Source: Naganishia liquefaciens (taxonomy: Eukaryota > Basidiomycota > Tremellomycetes > Filobasidiales > Filobasidiaceae). From it: DNA of 64,000 nt. Shown piece after piece: positions 46,981 through 59,240 of this stretch (within the stretch, counting starts at the first letter, position 1; each line of letters begins with the position of its first letter). The stretch spans positions 248,001-312,000 of the forward strand of contig BLZA01000007.1 of assembly GCA_013423385.1 (NCBI GenBank), given 5' to 3'. The position numbers and the translations under genes were made by a program. The notes beneath the pieces are model-generated. The model had not been told where the DNA came from and did not search any database. It saw only the letters and a list, made by a program, of their open reading frames with translations.

Positions 46981-49399
46981 TTACACTGCATTTTTGTATT
47001 GCCGCACGATGATCGGCATGTTGGAGACGCTTTGAAATCTTCTGTCCAATGCGAAAGGTCGATTGGTGAATCTGACAGGTCGCCTCGGTCAGTGGAGGCT
47101 CATATGTTTAAGACAGTGCGAACTCACAGATTCCAATGTCGCACCTGGATTTGCGGGTCTCGCGCAAACTCAAAGTATCTGACAAGCGTGAACAATGCGC
47201 ATTTGATCCTATGGTGTGGTACTCTCACGTCAGTCTTGCACTGCGTCAACTCAACTCAGCATCTAAGGCGACTCACTCGAGCGCCCCCATACGATAACCT
47301 AGGCATTTCCTTGGTCCGTCAATGAAGGTCAAAACGTCGTGATCGATGCCGAGGCCGCTCGAAGCCGGAATCCGTTTATCAATCCATCGGTCAGGGCTAC
47401 ATCATATGCTGATAAGCATGTATCGTTCGCAAGGCGAAAGGCATACTGACTTGAACTGCAGACAGTCTTCGCCCCATACCGACGGCGCCCAATTCATTCC
47501 TTCAATAGGGATGTATACCTGAGGAATCGATAAGCCTGCCGCGGGTCACTTGGTAGAGCCACCCACTCACATGTTGGCCTTTGCGGATCTTGAGTTCTGA
47601 AACGACTTCTCCAGACGCGAGCATGATGGGTTTGGCCAGGGGAATGATATCGTCCTTCATAGCTTCCCGGATCTGCCGTGACGTCACGCAAGTTAGCCAT
47701 ACGATTCCAGGCGAAAGGTAACAAGGGACGAACTGTGGTAGGGATCGATGGATTCAGGCGAAAAACCTCCTTAACAACTCGATCCAGGAGGGGTAAACTA
47801 TCCAGGTCTTCCATTGAGATGACGTCGCCATACGCAAGACATTCGTCTCGTAAGCGAGCCTGAATATCGGGAGATCCTGCCAGATGGAAGAGACACCAGG
47901 ACATCATGATTCTAGAATACAGCCGAGCGTCAATCATGACCTCGCGAAGAACGAGAATATGCTTACGATCCGGTATCTGTTCCCGCAAACTGCAAAGATT
48001 GGTTTGTTAGACGCACTCAAGGTGAGACCAAAGGGCTATACCATGAAAGTGGCTAGGGCACCGGCAATTTCGTCATCCGTCATCCGTTGCTCCAGATCAC
48101 TCGCCATATCCGCTTTCACTGAAATATCGAGATGCATCAGCTAGTGATTCCCCGTGTATTGAAGAAGAAACCCACCGATCAAGCTGAGAAGGTCTCGAGA
48201 GAGGGTGGGCTTGTCATCGGTGGTGATGGCGTCGTCGGTCCCCTCCTCCCGCTCGACAAACTGCGCCCGCTTGGCGCGGGTCAGACGCTGCGTGAGGTCT
48301 TCGATGTTCTCCATTCCGCGCCTGATATGCTTCGAGGCTTCTGTCGGCTGTGCGGAGTCAGTATGAGGCAGAGCACTTCGAAAGCAAGGGAACACTTACG
48401 ACCCATCTGTCGAGGATCGGGAAGGCGACGTGCGCCATACCTCGAAATCCCGAATAACCTGGATGAGGTGCAAACGTCTCGTCATACTCATCGTATACCC
48501 TTCCTCCCTCTCCCCTGCCCTCTTGCTGCTTGATAACAGTGCGTAGCCCAGCAGAGGCCGAGGCAGACTTCGTCTCCCAATTGTACTGAACCGCTTGGTA
48601 GCGCGCATCAGCGAGCGCGTCAAAGTCGTGATCAAACGCGGTCAGACCGATGATATCGAATGAGAGGCGGTTGAAACTATCGAGGACGTCGATCAGGAGT
48701 GCGGTGTTATATCCGCCGGGAGCACTGGAGGTATGTGCTTGAATGTAATCGGACCATTGCTGTCTCAGCTATGAAAGCGTTCATTAGCTAAGAAAGTCCA
48801 ACGGGCGGACTAGCACTAGTCCACAACGCACTTGTTCACCCTTCTCTAGGAACGTGGGCATCATTCCTCGGATATTGCCACCCGAGAATAATGGCTGGCA
48901 TATCTTTCTCACAAGCCGATGCCGCGGGCCCTCCATATTGATCAGGCCCGATCGAAGGTACCGGCCGAGCGCTTTACGCAACATGGGCGGTTTCTCCCAC
49001 GTTTCGGTGTGGCGGAGGATGTGATGGAGGGCTGCGTGGTCGATTGTCCATAATTTGTGATAGAACTTTTTAATGGAGATCAGGAAACATCGGGGACGAG
49101 GGAGCCGAAGGAGCGACGTACCCCGAAGAAATTCTGCGTCCGGAAGGTCTCGCCGAGTGCTGCTGTCCATTTCGGGATATCGCGTGCGACCGAGGAGGCA
49201 CTGTAGGAAAGTTAGCTGTATTCAGTTGAACTATTCGAATGACGTACGACATGATTGCAATCTGGTGACCAAGTAGGCCTTGACCGCCCGGCGGCATGCG
49301 GACCTTGCGGAGAGGAGAGGTAAATGGGGCGATCCAGATCCATTTGATAAGCGTATAGATTGCGAGAGCAAGAGCGAGAATTCCAGACAAGAGGAGCAT
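46981..49399 (-). CDS. Cytochrome P450 monooxygenase, membrane-anchored
   Basis: Haem-thiolate oxidase of the fungal microsomal type. The N-terminus is a membrane anchor (LLLSGILALALAIYTLIKWIW) with a Pro-rich hinge (MPPGGQG). Conserved parts appear in order along the minus strand: HHILRHTETWEKPP, helix C region HRLVRKICQPLFS, GLTAFDHDFDALAD, the I-helix oxygen-binding FAGTDTGS (joined over an intron near 48000-48045), the K-helix KEVFR (E-x-x-R) and the haem loop FIDGPRKCLGYRMG with the cysteine ligand. The last exons give LFTLVRYFEFARDP and FQSVSNMPIIVRQYKNAV before the stop at 46981. Many small introns interrupt it. It is head-to-head with a short-chain dehydrogenase. Substrate and CYP family are not known. 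Confidence 0.92.
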
Positions 49400-49703
49400 C
49401 TTGAGAGGGACAAGGAAAGATTGCGAATGGACAGACTAGAGGGAAGCGCTATATGGGATGGCGAATCACTGGTCCAAGCGTAGACAATAGCGAGAGAACA
49501 ATGTCGATGGAGCGAGGGCTCGTGTCTCAGATTCATCTCCATCACACCTGGATCACGTGATCCTCAAGTCGCCGGTCCGAGGCCCCGGTGAGCGGACCCT
49601 TCTCTTGAGGGCTACCTAGTGAATATAATCAGCCCATGTACACAACAGATTTCTTTGGTTTACAACTGCACGCCCAGAACACAAGAACCGACACACACAC
49701 AGA
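49400..49703. promoter_or_regulatory. Divergent spacer between P450 and short-chain dehydrogenase
   Basis: 304 bp between two oxidoreductase genes read away from each other, so it should carry both promoters. A CA-rich run (CACACACAC) lies just upstream of the SDR start codon. Confidence 0.5.
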
Positions 49704-51130
49704 ATGTCAAGCAAGCCCATCGCACTCGTCACAGGCGCAAGCTCAGGTATCGGCCGCACCTCGGCCATCGCGCTCATCGTCGCTGGCTGGCGGGTCGTCC
49801 TGAGCGGCAGGCGCAAGGAAGAACTCGAGGCCACGGCGGAGATGGCGAGGACGGCTCTGAGGGAGGCTGGAAAGGAGGAGGAGGCGCAAGATGAAGGGTT
49901 GGTGTTGGTCTGTGTGGGAGATGTTGCAAAGGAGAGCAATGTCAAGGAGATGTTTAACGAGGTGGAGAAGGTCTATGGTGAGTCGGGATTTTCGAATCGA
50001 AAAGTGGACCCCAGGGCGAAAATCCAGACACGAATCAGGAGAAATCAAGGTGGTCCATCTTGGAAGCAGGGTCCGTCATAGGGCGGATCGTCGAAGACGA
50101 CCTCAAGGCGGCTACACGGCGGATTCGTTGAACGCGGGCATGCGCCCGCCTGCGTAAGCTATTCCTGTTGAGCCGATCAGGTCACCAAGCTTCTTGATAT
50201 CGGATTTGGGGACGAGAAGGTCGGAGTCCATCATGTCTTACCAGCAGCGTTGTATGTCGGCCTATGGCGACTCAGCTCTGAGCGATGTTTGCATTGCGAG
50301 ACCATACAGTTGTCGTTCACTTTGATTACCATGCTGATCGCTCCTCGTCGCTCAGGCCGTCTTGACCTTCTCTTCAACGTAAGTCCCTCCGTGAGGGATC
50401 TCTTCATTGGCTAACTTCTCCTCAGAACGCCGGCATCTCAGGCAAGGCGATTCCGCTCGAAGACCTCGATATCCAGGACTTCCTCTCGGTCATGGATATC
50501 AACGTGACCGCTGCCGTACTCTGCACGCAATATGCAACTCGTATGATGAAGGCTCAGCAGCCACAGGGTGGAAGGATCATCAATAACGGAAGGTGAGCGA
50601 TGATTTTGTTCTGTAAAGGTGGAATGCGAGCTGACTCGTATGCAAGTATCGCGGCATATGCGCCGAGGCCGAGTGAGTCTAGAAGGCTTAAACCTGTGTA
50701 ACTCTAGCTGACCTTTCGCAGACGCTACCTCGTACACCATCAGCAAACACGCAATCGCCGGACTTACGAAATGCACAAGTCTCGACGGTAGAAAGTACAA
50801 CATTGCCGCATGTCAGCTCGATATCGGTGAGTACCGCTATTGCAGATCGGCTGGACGTTTGCTTATACGGGGCACCGCAGGCAACGCCGCGACGGCTATG
50901 GGAGGTGGCGCGGCTAATGGAGTGCCGCAAGCGGATGGAACGATCAAGCCCGAAGCGACCTTTGACGTGCAAGAGGTCGGTCGAGCGATCGTCTACATGG
51001 CGTCTTTGCCGTTGGGCGCCAACGTGTTCAACATGACCTTGATGTGAGTCCGGCTGCTTTTGACAGGACCACGCGCTGACTCTCTGCTTTCTCCAGGGCG
51101 ACCTCGATGCCGTTCATTGCGAGAGGTTAA
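49704..51130 (+). CDS. Short-chain dehydrogenase/reductase (classical SDR)
   Basis: NAD(P)-dependent oxidoreductase of unknown substrate. Exons 49704-49977, 50356-50378, 50426-50592, 50647-50672, 50722-50826, 50881-51043 and 51097-51130 sum to 792 nt (263 residues). The Rossmann motif TGASSGIG is at residues 10-17, followed by SGRRKEEL (a basic pair that favours NADPH). NNAG is made by joining exons 2 and 3, and the active site is a Ser in INNGSIAAYA with [11 protein letters not shown] (Y-x3-K). Late residues include [20 protein letters not shown]. The first intron is 378 nt, far longer than the other five introns (47-54 nt), and carries a coding-like antisense ORF. Exon 2 is only 23 nt and exon 4 26 nt. 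Confidence 0.93.
50112..50234 (-). CDS. Possible small antisense gene inside an SDR intron (40 codons)
   Basis: A 40-residue reading frame starts with two ATG codons, begins [18 protein letters not shown] and ends AFNESAV before a TAG; an in-frame TAA lies just upstream, so the start is fixed. Third codon positions are strongly C/G-ending, like the real exons in the window. It contains no transmembrane segment or known motif. It could be a nested microprotein gene, the last exon of a lost gene, or chance. Whether it is transcribed cannot be told. Confidence 0.25.
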   Translation of the reverse strand: MMDSDLLVPKSDIKKLGDLIGSTGIAYAGGRMPAFNESAV

Positions 51131-51198
51131 TACAACTTGTTACATGTACCACCTACAAAGCAGTATACAATGTTTATCCCCATCTATGTCTTGACGCA

Positions 51199-53482
51199 CT
51201 ACTTGCGCAACAGCGGTAATAGATCCTGAACACCCTTGACGACGAGGAATTCTCCGCGTTTTCTATTGGCGGCAACAAAGATGATACGTGCGGTAACCTC
51301 CCCAAAGGCGACGACGACGGCAATGACTGTGCGTTACAGGAGTCAGTGCCATACAGTAACGGCGGACGACCTAGACTTACGAATCAAGATGATTACGATC
51401 CACGTAATTTGATGCATCTTGTCCTGATCAATATAGTCATGAATGATACCTAGCAAGTCACCCGTGACCGCCAGCCGATCATTCAGCACCTGCACACGCG
51501 GCCCAATCTCGAGGTAATCGCGAATGGCTTCGTATAGCGGCAAGAGCGATGCCTCGGACCAGAATAGTTCCGGGGTATCTGTAGGGAAGTGTCAGTGAGC
51601 GCGCTACGTCACAAGAAGAGGGAAGGCACGCACCGAGAATTCCGCTGCTGAGGTTGACGTCCATGCGCAGCCGGAAAAGTCTTCCGGTCATCTTGAGCGC
51701 GTCACGTCGACTTAGCTGTAGTTCTCCCGTCGTGGCGAGTTCCTTGGGGAAGCTTGCCGTGGATGACAGCGAGTCTTGCATGACGCTCTCATAGATGCTG
51801 AGTTTAGTGGATTGCGCAATGGCATGAGACACGGAGAGCTGGTGAATGTGGATCAGCGGTGAGTTGTCTCCATTGAGTCTGATATCCTCACTTTGAGCAA
51901 ATGCGAATGCGATTTGAAAGCTGACCAGGGTTAGCTCCTAAGCTCAGCGAGACCTCAGCGTTGAAAACTTACTGAACAAATCGTTGTAGATCCTGGGATA
52001 CGTCGCATCAGGGTCATACACATAATGGCACTCCTCGACCTCCCAATCCGCCTCCTCGAGAGCGCGCGTCCAGATCCCAGCACTCTCGCAATCCTCCAAC
52101 ACGTCCCGCTCTTCGCGCTCCGTCAACCCAAAGAAAACGGTGACGCCGTACTCGAAGAAGACAACTTCGGCAACGCGATCCGCAGACCGGGATGATTCGG
52201 TTGCCCGGCCGCGCTGATGACGGCGTTTCGCGCGTTCCCGTTCGGCAACAAGATGAGCTTGTGCGGCGGAGCGGGCAGCGAGTGAAAGCTGCTGATCTTG
52301 TGTTGGACTCGTGGGGTCTGTCGATGCAAGGCGGGTCTCGATCGGGTCGCTCGTGGAGAGGCGGAAGTCAGCGGGCGGGGTCTCTTCGGCTTGTTGGTGT
52401 TGTTGGCGATCCGCCGCACCAGGAATGTTTTGTGCTGATGGTGAGCGGTGGAATGTCTGATCGACGTCGGGCGAGACGTCACGCTTCCTCTCAGACTCAT
52501 CCTGTGCATCGGAACTTTGGCCGTCCTGTGGCGAGGACGACAGCAGGTACTCGTTTGTGCGCGTATGGTCTGTCTGCTGGACGCCCTCCTCCATCACCTG
52601 CGGGAAGAATCCATCGTGATAGCCGACCTCTTCGGCTTCCGTCATCCGCTCAAGAAGCGATACCCCTCCAGGCGACTTGACGGCGGGCGAACTCCGGACC
52701 TTGGTGCTCGCGCCGTATCCGGGCAGGAGGGGTAACGTGTAGACGGCGTAGACGGCATCATCAAAGACCCGAACGACGCCGACGCCATGCTCGCGCTTGA
52801 GAAACGCCTGGAGCAATTTGATCTTGTACCCTTCCGCTGTCGCATACGCCGTTAAACGCGGCAACCCAGCCTCCTCCCGCTGCGCTTTGCTCATCTTTTC
52901 CGCATCGGAGCGCTCGTCGGTACGATCTTCTTCGACGGACGTTGACGTGGGAGCGTCATCCTGTCGCGCGACGGGCTTGACTGCGGGTGTGACGCCGGAA
53001 GGCAGCGGTTTCGTCTGAGGTTCTTCCGGCAGGAAGACGTGTTTCTGAGATGTCTTTGACGTCCGAACGGGCAAGGAAGCGGGTTTGCCTGGACCACTGG
53101 AAGCGGGATTCGTCGTTGTTGGTTTTGCTGTGCCCGATACGGGGAGCACACCAGAGGCCGAGCTTGCGCGATTTGGTGTGCCTTTGCCTAATGGTGATGG
53201 AATGCGCGGGGTTGTGGACGTGCGGAGATGAGCGGGAAGAGAGAGCAAGGGCGATGACGAGGATGCGGGACTCTGACGCAGCGCCGATGCGGCTCGTGCA
53301 AGACCTTCAAGGACAAAGTGAGCTGAACGTATGCAGTGACTGCGAACCGGACCGTGTAACGTACCTGGAAGTCCACCTGCGCTGCGGCGTGGGGCGGATC
53401 CTGCGCTGCCAGAGGGATTTGCGGGCTGACGCTGGGAAGTGCCGAGCACCGAGGAGGCGCGAGGGGGCCCTGGGCGAGACAT
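51199..53482 (-). CDS. RMND1/Rmd1-family (DUF155) membrane protein
   Basis: Member of the DUF155 family (yeast Rmd1/Rmd8, human RMND1), C-terminally anchored organelle proteins. Start chosen at 53482 (MSRPGPPRASS); an ATG-like upstream frame exists from 53689. The first exon ends at 53365 and the second runs 53304-51973. After a long Ser/Thr/Pro-rich N-terminus come the family elements: LPRLTAYATAEGYKIKLLQA, VVFFEYGVTVFFGLTEREER, HYVYDPDATYPRIYND, LSVSHAIAQSTKLSIYE, LMKLTGRLF-like ALKMTGRLFRLRMDVNL, TPELFWSEASLLPLYEAIRDY and LGIIHDYIDQDKMHQI. A hydrophobic helix near ITWIVIILIVIAVVVAFGEV follows, before a basic tail ending in LLPLLRK. The middle insert between the two halves is long and disordered. 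The SDR gene ends 68 bp away, tail-to-tail. Confidence 0.9.
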
Positions 53483-53698
53483 GGCCGTAGCTGGATGGAA
53501 AGACGATGAAGTGGACTGCGGTGTGATGGTCTCGAAACCGACTTGACGAAATGGAATCCCTGATGAAATCATCAACCGATGTTGAAGCGATCGCGACTGA
53601 CAGCAAGCGAGTATCAGGTATTTCGCTTGGCTTGGCTTGGGATATAGCGTCACAGCGGTGACAGCCACACTCAAGGCAGCCGTCGGCATGCGGACAAG

Positions 53699-56600
53699 AT
53701 GAAGTTTGCACGGTATCTAGAGGACAACTGTGTGCGTCCAACATGACCCCTATGCATCAACCCTTCTCATCTTGCCGCAGACGCCAGAGTGGAAACGCGC
53801 CTACATCGACTATCGCAAGCTTAAGAAATGCATCAAGGCCATTCAACAGCGCCAGATCACGGGACAGCCCGCCGAGGCCGTCAAATTGGTTGATGATGCG
53901 CCGCGCAGCGATGCGGAGCGCGGGATGGGCGTGAGAGGCAGGACGGATGACGAGGAGAGGGAGGATTCAGAGAGCGATAAGGGACCGTCTGCTTTCCCAA
54001 GATTGAAACCGACGCCTGGAGATCGTTCGAAACGTCGGCATCAGAAGCTACAGCAACAATCACAGCATCTTCACCCGGCATCCGCTACGGCGTCGCCGGT
54101 GCCTTCGCGCTATGGAAGCATGGGCAGGACACCGCCGATGATGCGGAGGCAGAGGGCACCGTCACCGCCCGAACTCGTTTTGCCGGATGCGAGTAATCCA
54201 GAGACGGACGAGACGTGTGTTGAGCCGAGAAAGTCGACGGGAACGGGGGAGACGGGTGATGAAGATGTCGATGCCGATTCCGGGGATATCGCGTCTGTCA
54301 GGTCGGGCACCCCGTTGGCTGGTCGCGGGGAGGGGAAACATGCGCACTGGGATGACTCACCGGTTGATCCTGGAATGACATCGGGCTCGGGATCTGGAAG
54401 GGACTCGTCGTCTGGGGATGAAGACAAGTATTTACCTCCTGCGCGCAAGTCGACCACTGTTGCCAGCAAGTCTCCGCGGCTTATGGCGGCCGTGACTCGG
54501 ACGCCTTCCATCCTCGCAAAGTCGCCTCGGATTCTGGCAGGCAAGACATCCGACAAGCCCGATGTGACGCGGAATGATTCATCAAGACGCAATACTCCTT
54601 GTAAGGACCATTCTTCGTGCTCCTTGTCTCATTCTAACCGAAATCACGATCAAGCATCCGGCTTTGCGCCCCGGTACCCCGAAACAATCGACGCCCTCTA
54701 CGCCGTCTGCGCACCCGATGAACGCCGCTTCTTCACGCTCCTCGACGCAGAACTCGAAAAGGTCGAGTCATTCTACCACGAACGCGAGAGCGACGCCATC
54801 CGACGCTCCCATCAGCTCAAGGCACAGCTTGCCGAGCTGGCAGCTCACCGTAGGGTTTTCCATGAGGCCGAGGAGGAGCGCGCGAAGCATAGCGTCGGAG
54901 CCGGGGTGAAGCGGTATCTAAAGGAGCCGATGCAGGCTGTGGCGCATGAGGTTGGGAAACGGGTGCCATTCGTGGCGAATGTTGCGGGTGAAGCGCCGAC
55001 GACGGCTGGGGATGCAGCGCCCTCGACGACGACAACATCGGAGAATGGAATGAGACAGCGGAAGAATGGGGCCAAGGTGCCGGCGGATGATGTGAATCCG
55101 ACGTTGAGAGACTTTGATCCGGAAAAATACCAACGGTATAAGAAGAAACTCAAGGTGGCGCTCATGGAGTACTACAAAGAGTTGGAGATTCTCAAAAATT
55201 ACCGGGTGCGTGATGCCGATTTGCCCTTGGCTGAATGCAACTCACTTGTCAGGTCAGATTCTGAATTTGACAGGATTCAAAAAGGCGTTGAAAAAGTTTG
55301 AGAAGACTGCACGGGTAAGTGTTGCAATAGACAGTACCCTTGCCCGTGCTGAGAGTCGTGCGACTAGATTCGCTGTATCGACCTCTATATGGACGAGAAA
55401 GTAAATAAGCGAAGCTTTGCAGACCATCGTCCTGTGGATGCGTTACTCAAGGAGATGGAAGATGAATATACCACGCGATTCGGTGCGTCCGATAGCGGCC
55501 GCCACGACGATATTCTACTTGATCAAGTTTGCCTTCCAGAAAAGGGCGACCATAAAAAGGCAGTGGACAGGCTGCGAGGACAGTTTATGACCAAGACTGT
55601 AGGTGGAACACGATGAAGGAGGCGAGGGGATACTCATGATCGATTCATTCAGCATCATCTCAGTACATTTTGGTCCGGGATATACGTCGGCATCGGAGTG
55701 CCCATATTTATTCTGGCGTTAGTTCAAGGTGAGAAAATGGTTCAGACTTCAGATTTAACGGTCTGACTTTGCGCAGCTCTTGACCCCAGCGTCTCAAAGT
55801 CATTCCCGCAGAGGGACGGCTTGCTGGTCGTCTATGCCACTTTTTTTCTGCCCGTCCTCTTTGCCATGCTTTTTGAACTCAACTTGACAGCTTACGTATC
55901 CGCCCGCATCAATTACCCATTCATCATGGAACTCGATGTTCGGACCGCGCTCGATCATCGCCAATTCCTTGAGATTCCTGCGCTACTCTTCGCTGTTCTC
56001 GCGTTTTGCATGTACTTCTCATTTCACTTCACAGGATCTCCGCAGATCTCGCCTTTCGCGTAAGTTTGCCGTAAGTCGTCACGCTGAATTGTCGTTAATG
56101 GACAATGTCTAGGTGGCCCGTCGTATGGGTTGTATTTACCGTGCTATTCTTCCTCAACCCGATACCTATTTACTATCAGCATGCTCGTTACTGGCTGCTA
56201 AGCGTGCTCGCTCGTGTGTTCACTCCAGGATACAGCAGAGTCGAGGTGAGTTGCACCATGAATTGAGGTGGCATAGCTGACCTGGATCCACTAGTTCATC
56301 GCTTTCTTCGTCGCAGATGAACTGAACAGGTGAGTTCCTCCCGATCGCTCAGTTCTCGTCTGACATTTTCATCAGCTTGGCCTACACATTTGGCAACATA
56401 TGGTTCATCGGATGTGCATATAACAAGGGATGGCCTTCCGACATCTTTTCCGCTTGTTCGACCTCGCATAGTTGGGTTTACGGTCTACTGTGAGTCTGGG
56501 TCAATACCTGTCTTCTCGTGAACTCATCTCAAGTACAGAGTGACAATACCTGCCCTCATTCGTTTGATCCAATGTATCAAGCGTTGGAGCGACTCGCGCC

Positions 56601-57595
56601 TGCGAATCCATCTCGTGAACGCCGGAAAGTACACTTCGAATGTGGTGCAATATGCCTTCTATGTGTACTGGCGATCAAGAGGTAATCGCATACACGATCA
56701 TAGCTTTGCACTGTGGGCAACGTGAGTGAGCCTGTTCGAGGGAATTCAGCCAGTTTGACTTTCGTGTCCCCAGATTCGCAACCATCTCATCAACCTATAC
56801 TTCCTCGTGGGATCTGTCGGTCGATTGGGGCTTGTTGCGACCACGTGCTGGATACCTCCGAGAAAGTCTCGGCTATCCTTCAATCAAGCCTGTGAGTTTT
56901 GCTCTTTCCAGTACCTTTTCTTGGCCGTCTGATCATCTTTCCGCGGGCCAGTATTATTATGTGGCAATGGTACGTCATCACTAAAGCCATGTCATCTCAA
57001 CTCACTCTTTTCCAGGTCATCAACGTGCTTATCCGATTCATCTGGGTATGGTACATTCCAGCATCAGCGAGCCATCTTCGGACCCGGGCATTCTTCTTCG
57101 CGCTCGCCGAAATGCTGCGACGATGGCAATGGAACTTTTTCCGAGTCGAGACAGAACAAGTCGGTAACACAGATCAGTACAGGGTGAGTCCCAGCCGATG
57201 GACGTGGAAAGGGGGATCGCCAACTGATATCCCGGTGCGATCTCTTAGGTTACACGAGAAGGTGGGGTCTCCAACGAGTCTTATGGCATTCCAGCTGACT
57301 CCGTTCCACAGTCCCCTTGCCGTATCATCGATTACGGGATGACGAAGACCTGGACGAGGAACTCGAAAGGATATCAACCAAGTACGGCAAAGAGAAAGGC
57401 TTTAGTCTGCGCAGAGCTGCTTTCAAGCTTGGCAACTTGCGTGAGCAATTGATCAAGCGGCACAAGTCGATAGTGACACGCGACGGTATCAACGCGGGGC
57501 CCATAGGAGACGACGTGCACAAGGACTACGAGCCGAGACGGGTTGATCCGTCCATGGAGGCAGAGATCAGAGAGGTGGTTTCGGATTCCCAATGA
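53699..57595 (+). CDS. SYG1: SYG1/XPR1-type phosphate exporter with SPX and EXS domains
   Basis: Membrane protein expected to export inorganic phosphate under control of inositol pyrophosphates. The first exon is only 33 nt (53699-53731, MKFARYLEDNC) and joins over a 49-nt intron to TPEWKRAYIDYRKLKKCIKA. The SPX domain is split by a 250-residue disordered insert (Ser/Pro-rich) before DERRFFTLLDAELEKVESFY, LKVALMEYYKELEILKNYR and the Lys cluster GFKKALKKFEKTAR, which binds inositol pyrophosphate. The membrane part begins with TFWSGIYVGIGVPIFILALV and includes LNPIPIYYQHARYWLL, the EXS core SLAYTFGNIWFIGC, RLIQCIKRWSDSR, NAGKYTSNVVQYA and AEMLRRWQWNFFRVE. A charged cytosolic tail follows. Many short introns cut the EXS part. 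Confidence 0.95.
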
Positions 57596-57687
57596 GGTGA
57601 CTGGCTAGACGCAGTGATGATATACACGACTAACGACACAAGAGGTTGTATCAAGACTTGACGGCTACAAAGAGTTATACACGAAGC

Positions 57688-58586
57688 TTATGACATCCAT
57701 CCGACCGCGTTTCCCACATAGTCTCGCACGAGCACGCTTCCGCCCATTTGCAGGTGCCTGGCAATCTCCGGTCCAACAAGTAACCATTGCTTGCCCTCGT
57801 CATTTTGAAATTTGCTTTTCACCGCTGGAGGAACGGATCCGGCCGCGAGTCTCGGTGCAGGGGTTCCACTTTGGTGTCTGTTCAAGACAGGGCAAGGTTT
57901 GAAGCAGTATGGCTGATGACGGGCTTCAGGAGCGGATGAGGTCTTTGTAGGCCGATCGACGAGTGTGTGGGCCGACGATGTAGGAGGAGGGAAGCTACTG
58001 AGTGTAAGATGATAGGCAAGCGGGACGGGGGATGATGACTGGCTTCGCACTCACTCGTTGGACAGGATGATGTCAGTGCTGCTGCTCGTGTTCGTTTCGT
58101 CAATCTTTGACGCCCTCTGGGTGGGAAATGGCGTGAGCGGGTGTCGCTCCAAGGCGCTATGATACTCACTGAGGATCCGCCATGCATCGGTCCTGTCGTT
58201 TTGGTATCCTTTCTCGCCCCGACCACTGAGCGATGCCTCCGATGGACAAACGATTCTCCCTTTGCCCTTCGCGAAGAAACACTAAGCTTTGTGAAATGGT
58301 CGGTCGGTGTCGTGGGTGTCATCGTACGAGGTAAGGGTGTCTTGGGCTCATATACCAACTCGATGTGGACTTCGGATTCCGGCTCGGATGTGACGATGGA
58401 CGCAATCTTGGTGGTCCGAGCGGGACAGGATTCGGATAGGCTGTCGGTTTGTGCTTCCTCCTCGGTGGATGATATGCCCGAAGAAATTGCTGAGGAAAGT
58501 GAGGGTGTCCGACAATGTGATATTCTGGTAGGCTTGTAGGATTTCTGGTAGGTGGAAAAGAGAGGGGCACCGTTGAAGGATATCAT
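57688..58586 (-). CDS. Unknown Ser/Thr-rich protein
   Basis: I do not recognise this gene. Exons 58586-58170, 58116-58055 and 57997-57688 join in frame (789 nt, 262 residues) with normal GT-AG junctions. The first ATG used, MISFNGAPLFST, may be internal: the frame stays open upstream (SISGFPVLQSNGSG) behind a possible acceptor near 58650, so a 5' exon could be missing. Seen features are a Ser-rich patch (LSSAISSGISSTEEE), an RR/KR-rich region, and a C-terminal segment WLLVGPEIARHLQMGGSVLV with RDYVGNAVGWMS that looks folded. No membrane segment is seen. It ends 92 bp from the SYG1 stop. Confidence 0.55.
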
Positions 58587-59240
58587 GCCGGAACCGTTCG
58601 ATTGCAAGACTGGGAAACCGGAAATGGAGAGACGAGGGCGGCGATGAAGCTGGGTGGTGGAAGACTGGAGCCATCGCTCAGAGGAACCGATACACTTCCC
58701 ATTATATCAGCACTTGACGGAACAATAACGAGCCACCGTATTCTGCGATACAGATCTGAAAGGACAGCACAAGGCATTGAACGACTCCTCATGGTGATTG
58801 ATTGCCTGAGTGATGGATAACAGATTGGTTGTTGTGCGGATATGACAAAATGCAGTAGCGCCAATTCGACGAGCTAATGGACAATGCATCATGGAATCCT
58901 GATGCGCCGAAAGGACTTTGTGATGGACCGACTGATGCCTTCGCCTCCTATTCTATTGTCTCCACAAACCCGGCGTTTCAGCTTGTTCTCGTGTGCGCTA
59001 TATTCCCATATGAAACGCTCAGCCGAGGCGCGAGTCGACCTTTATGGCCCCTTAACGATTGCGACTGGGAATCAGCAGACGGCGGCCGTTGGCAGGAATT
59101 TTGTCCAAAGTGGAGGCACCATCTGGGCGATCGCTCTCGCGTTCGTTGCGTGTCTGCTTCCTTCAGGTGTCTTGACAACTCACGGCTACCACGGTGCAGC
59201 AGATCCCGTCCAGACCTCTTCTTCCTATCAGACGCCCAGC
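58587..59240. other. Divergent region upstream of the unknown gene and RPC19
   Basis: About 650 bp between two divergent genes. It may include a 5' exon of the unknown minus-strand gene. Plus-strand frames here overlap one another and show no family motif. Confidence 0.45.
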
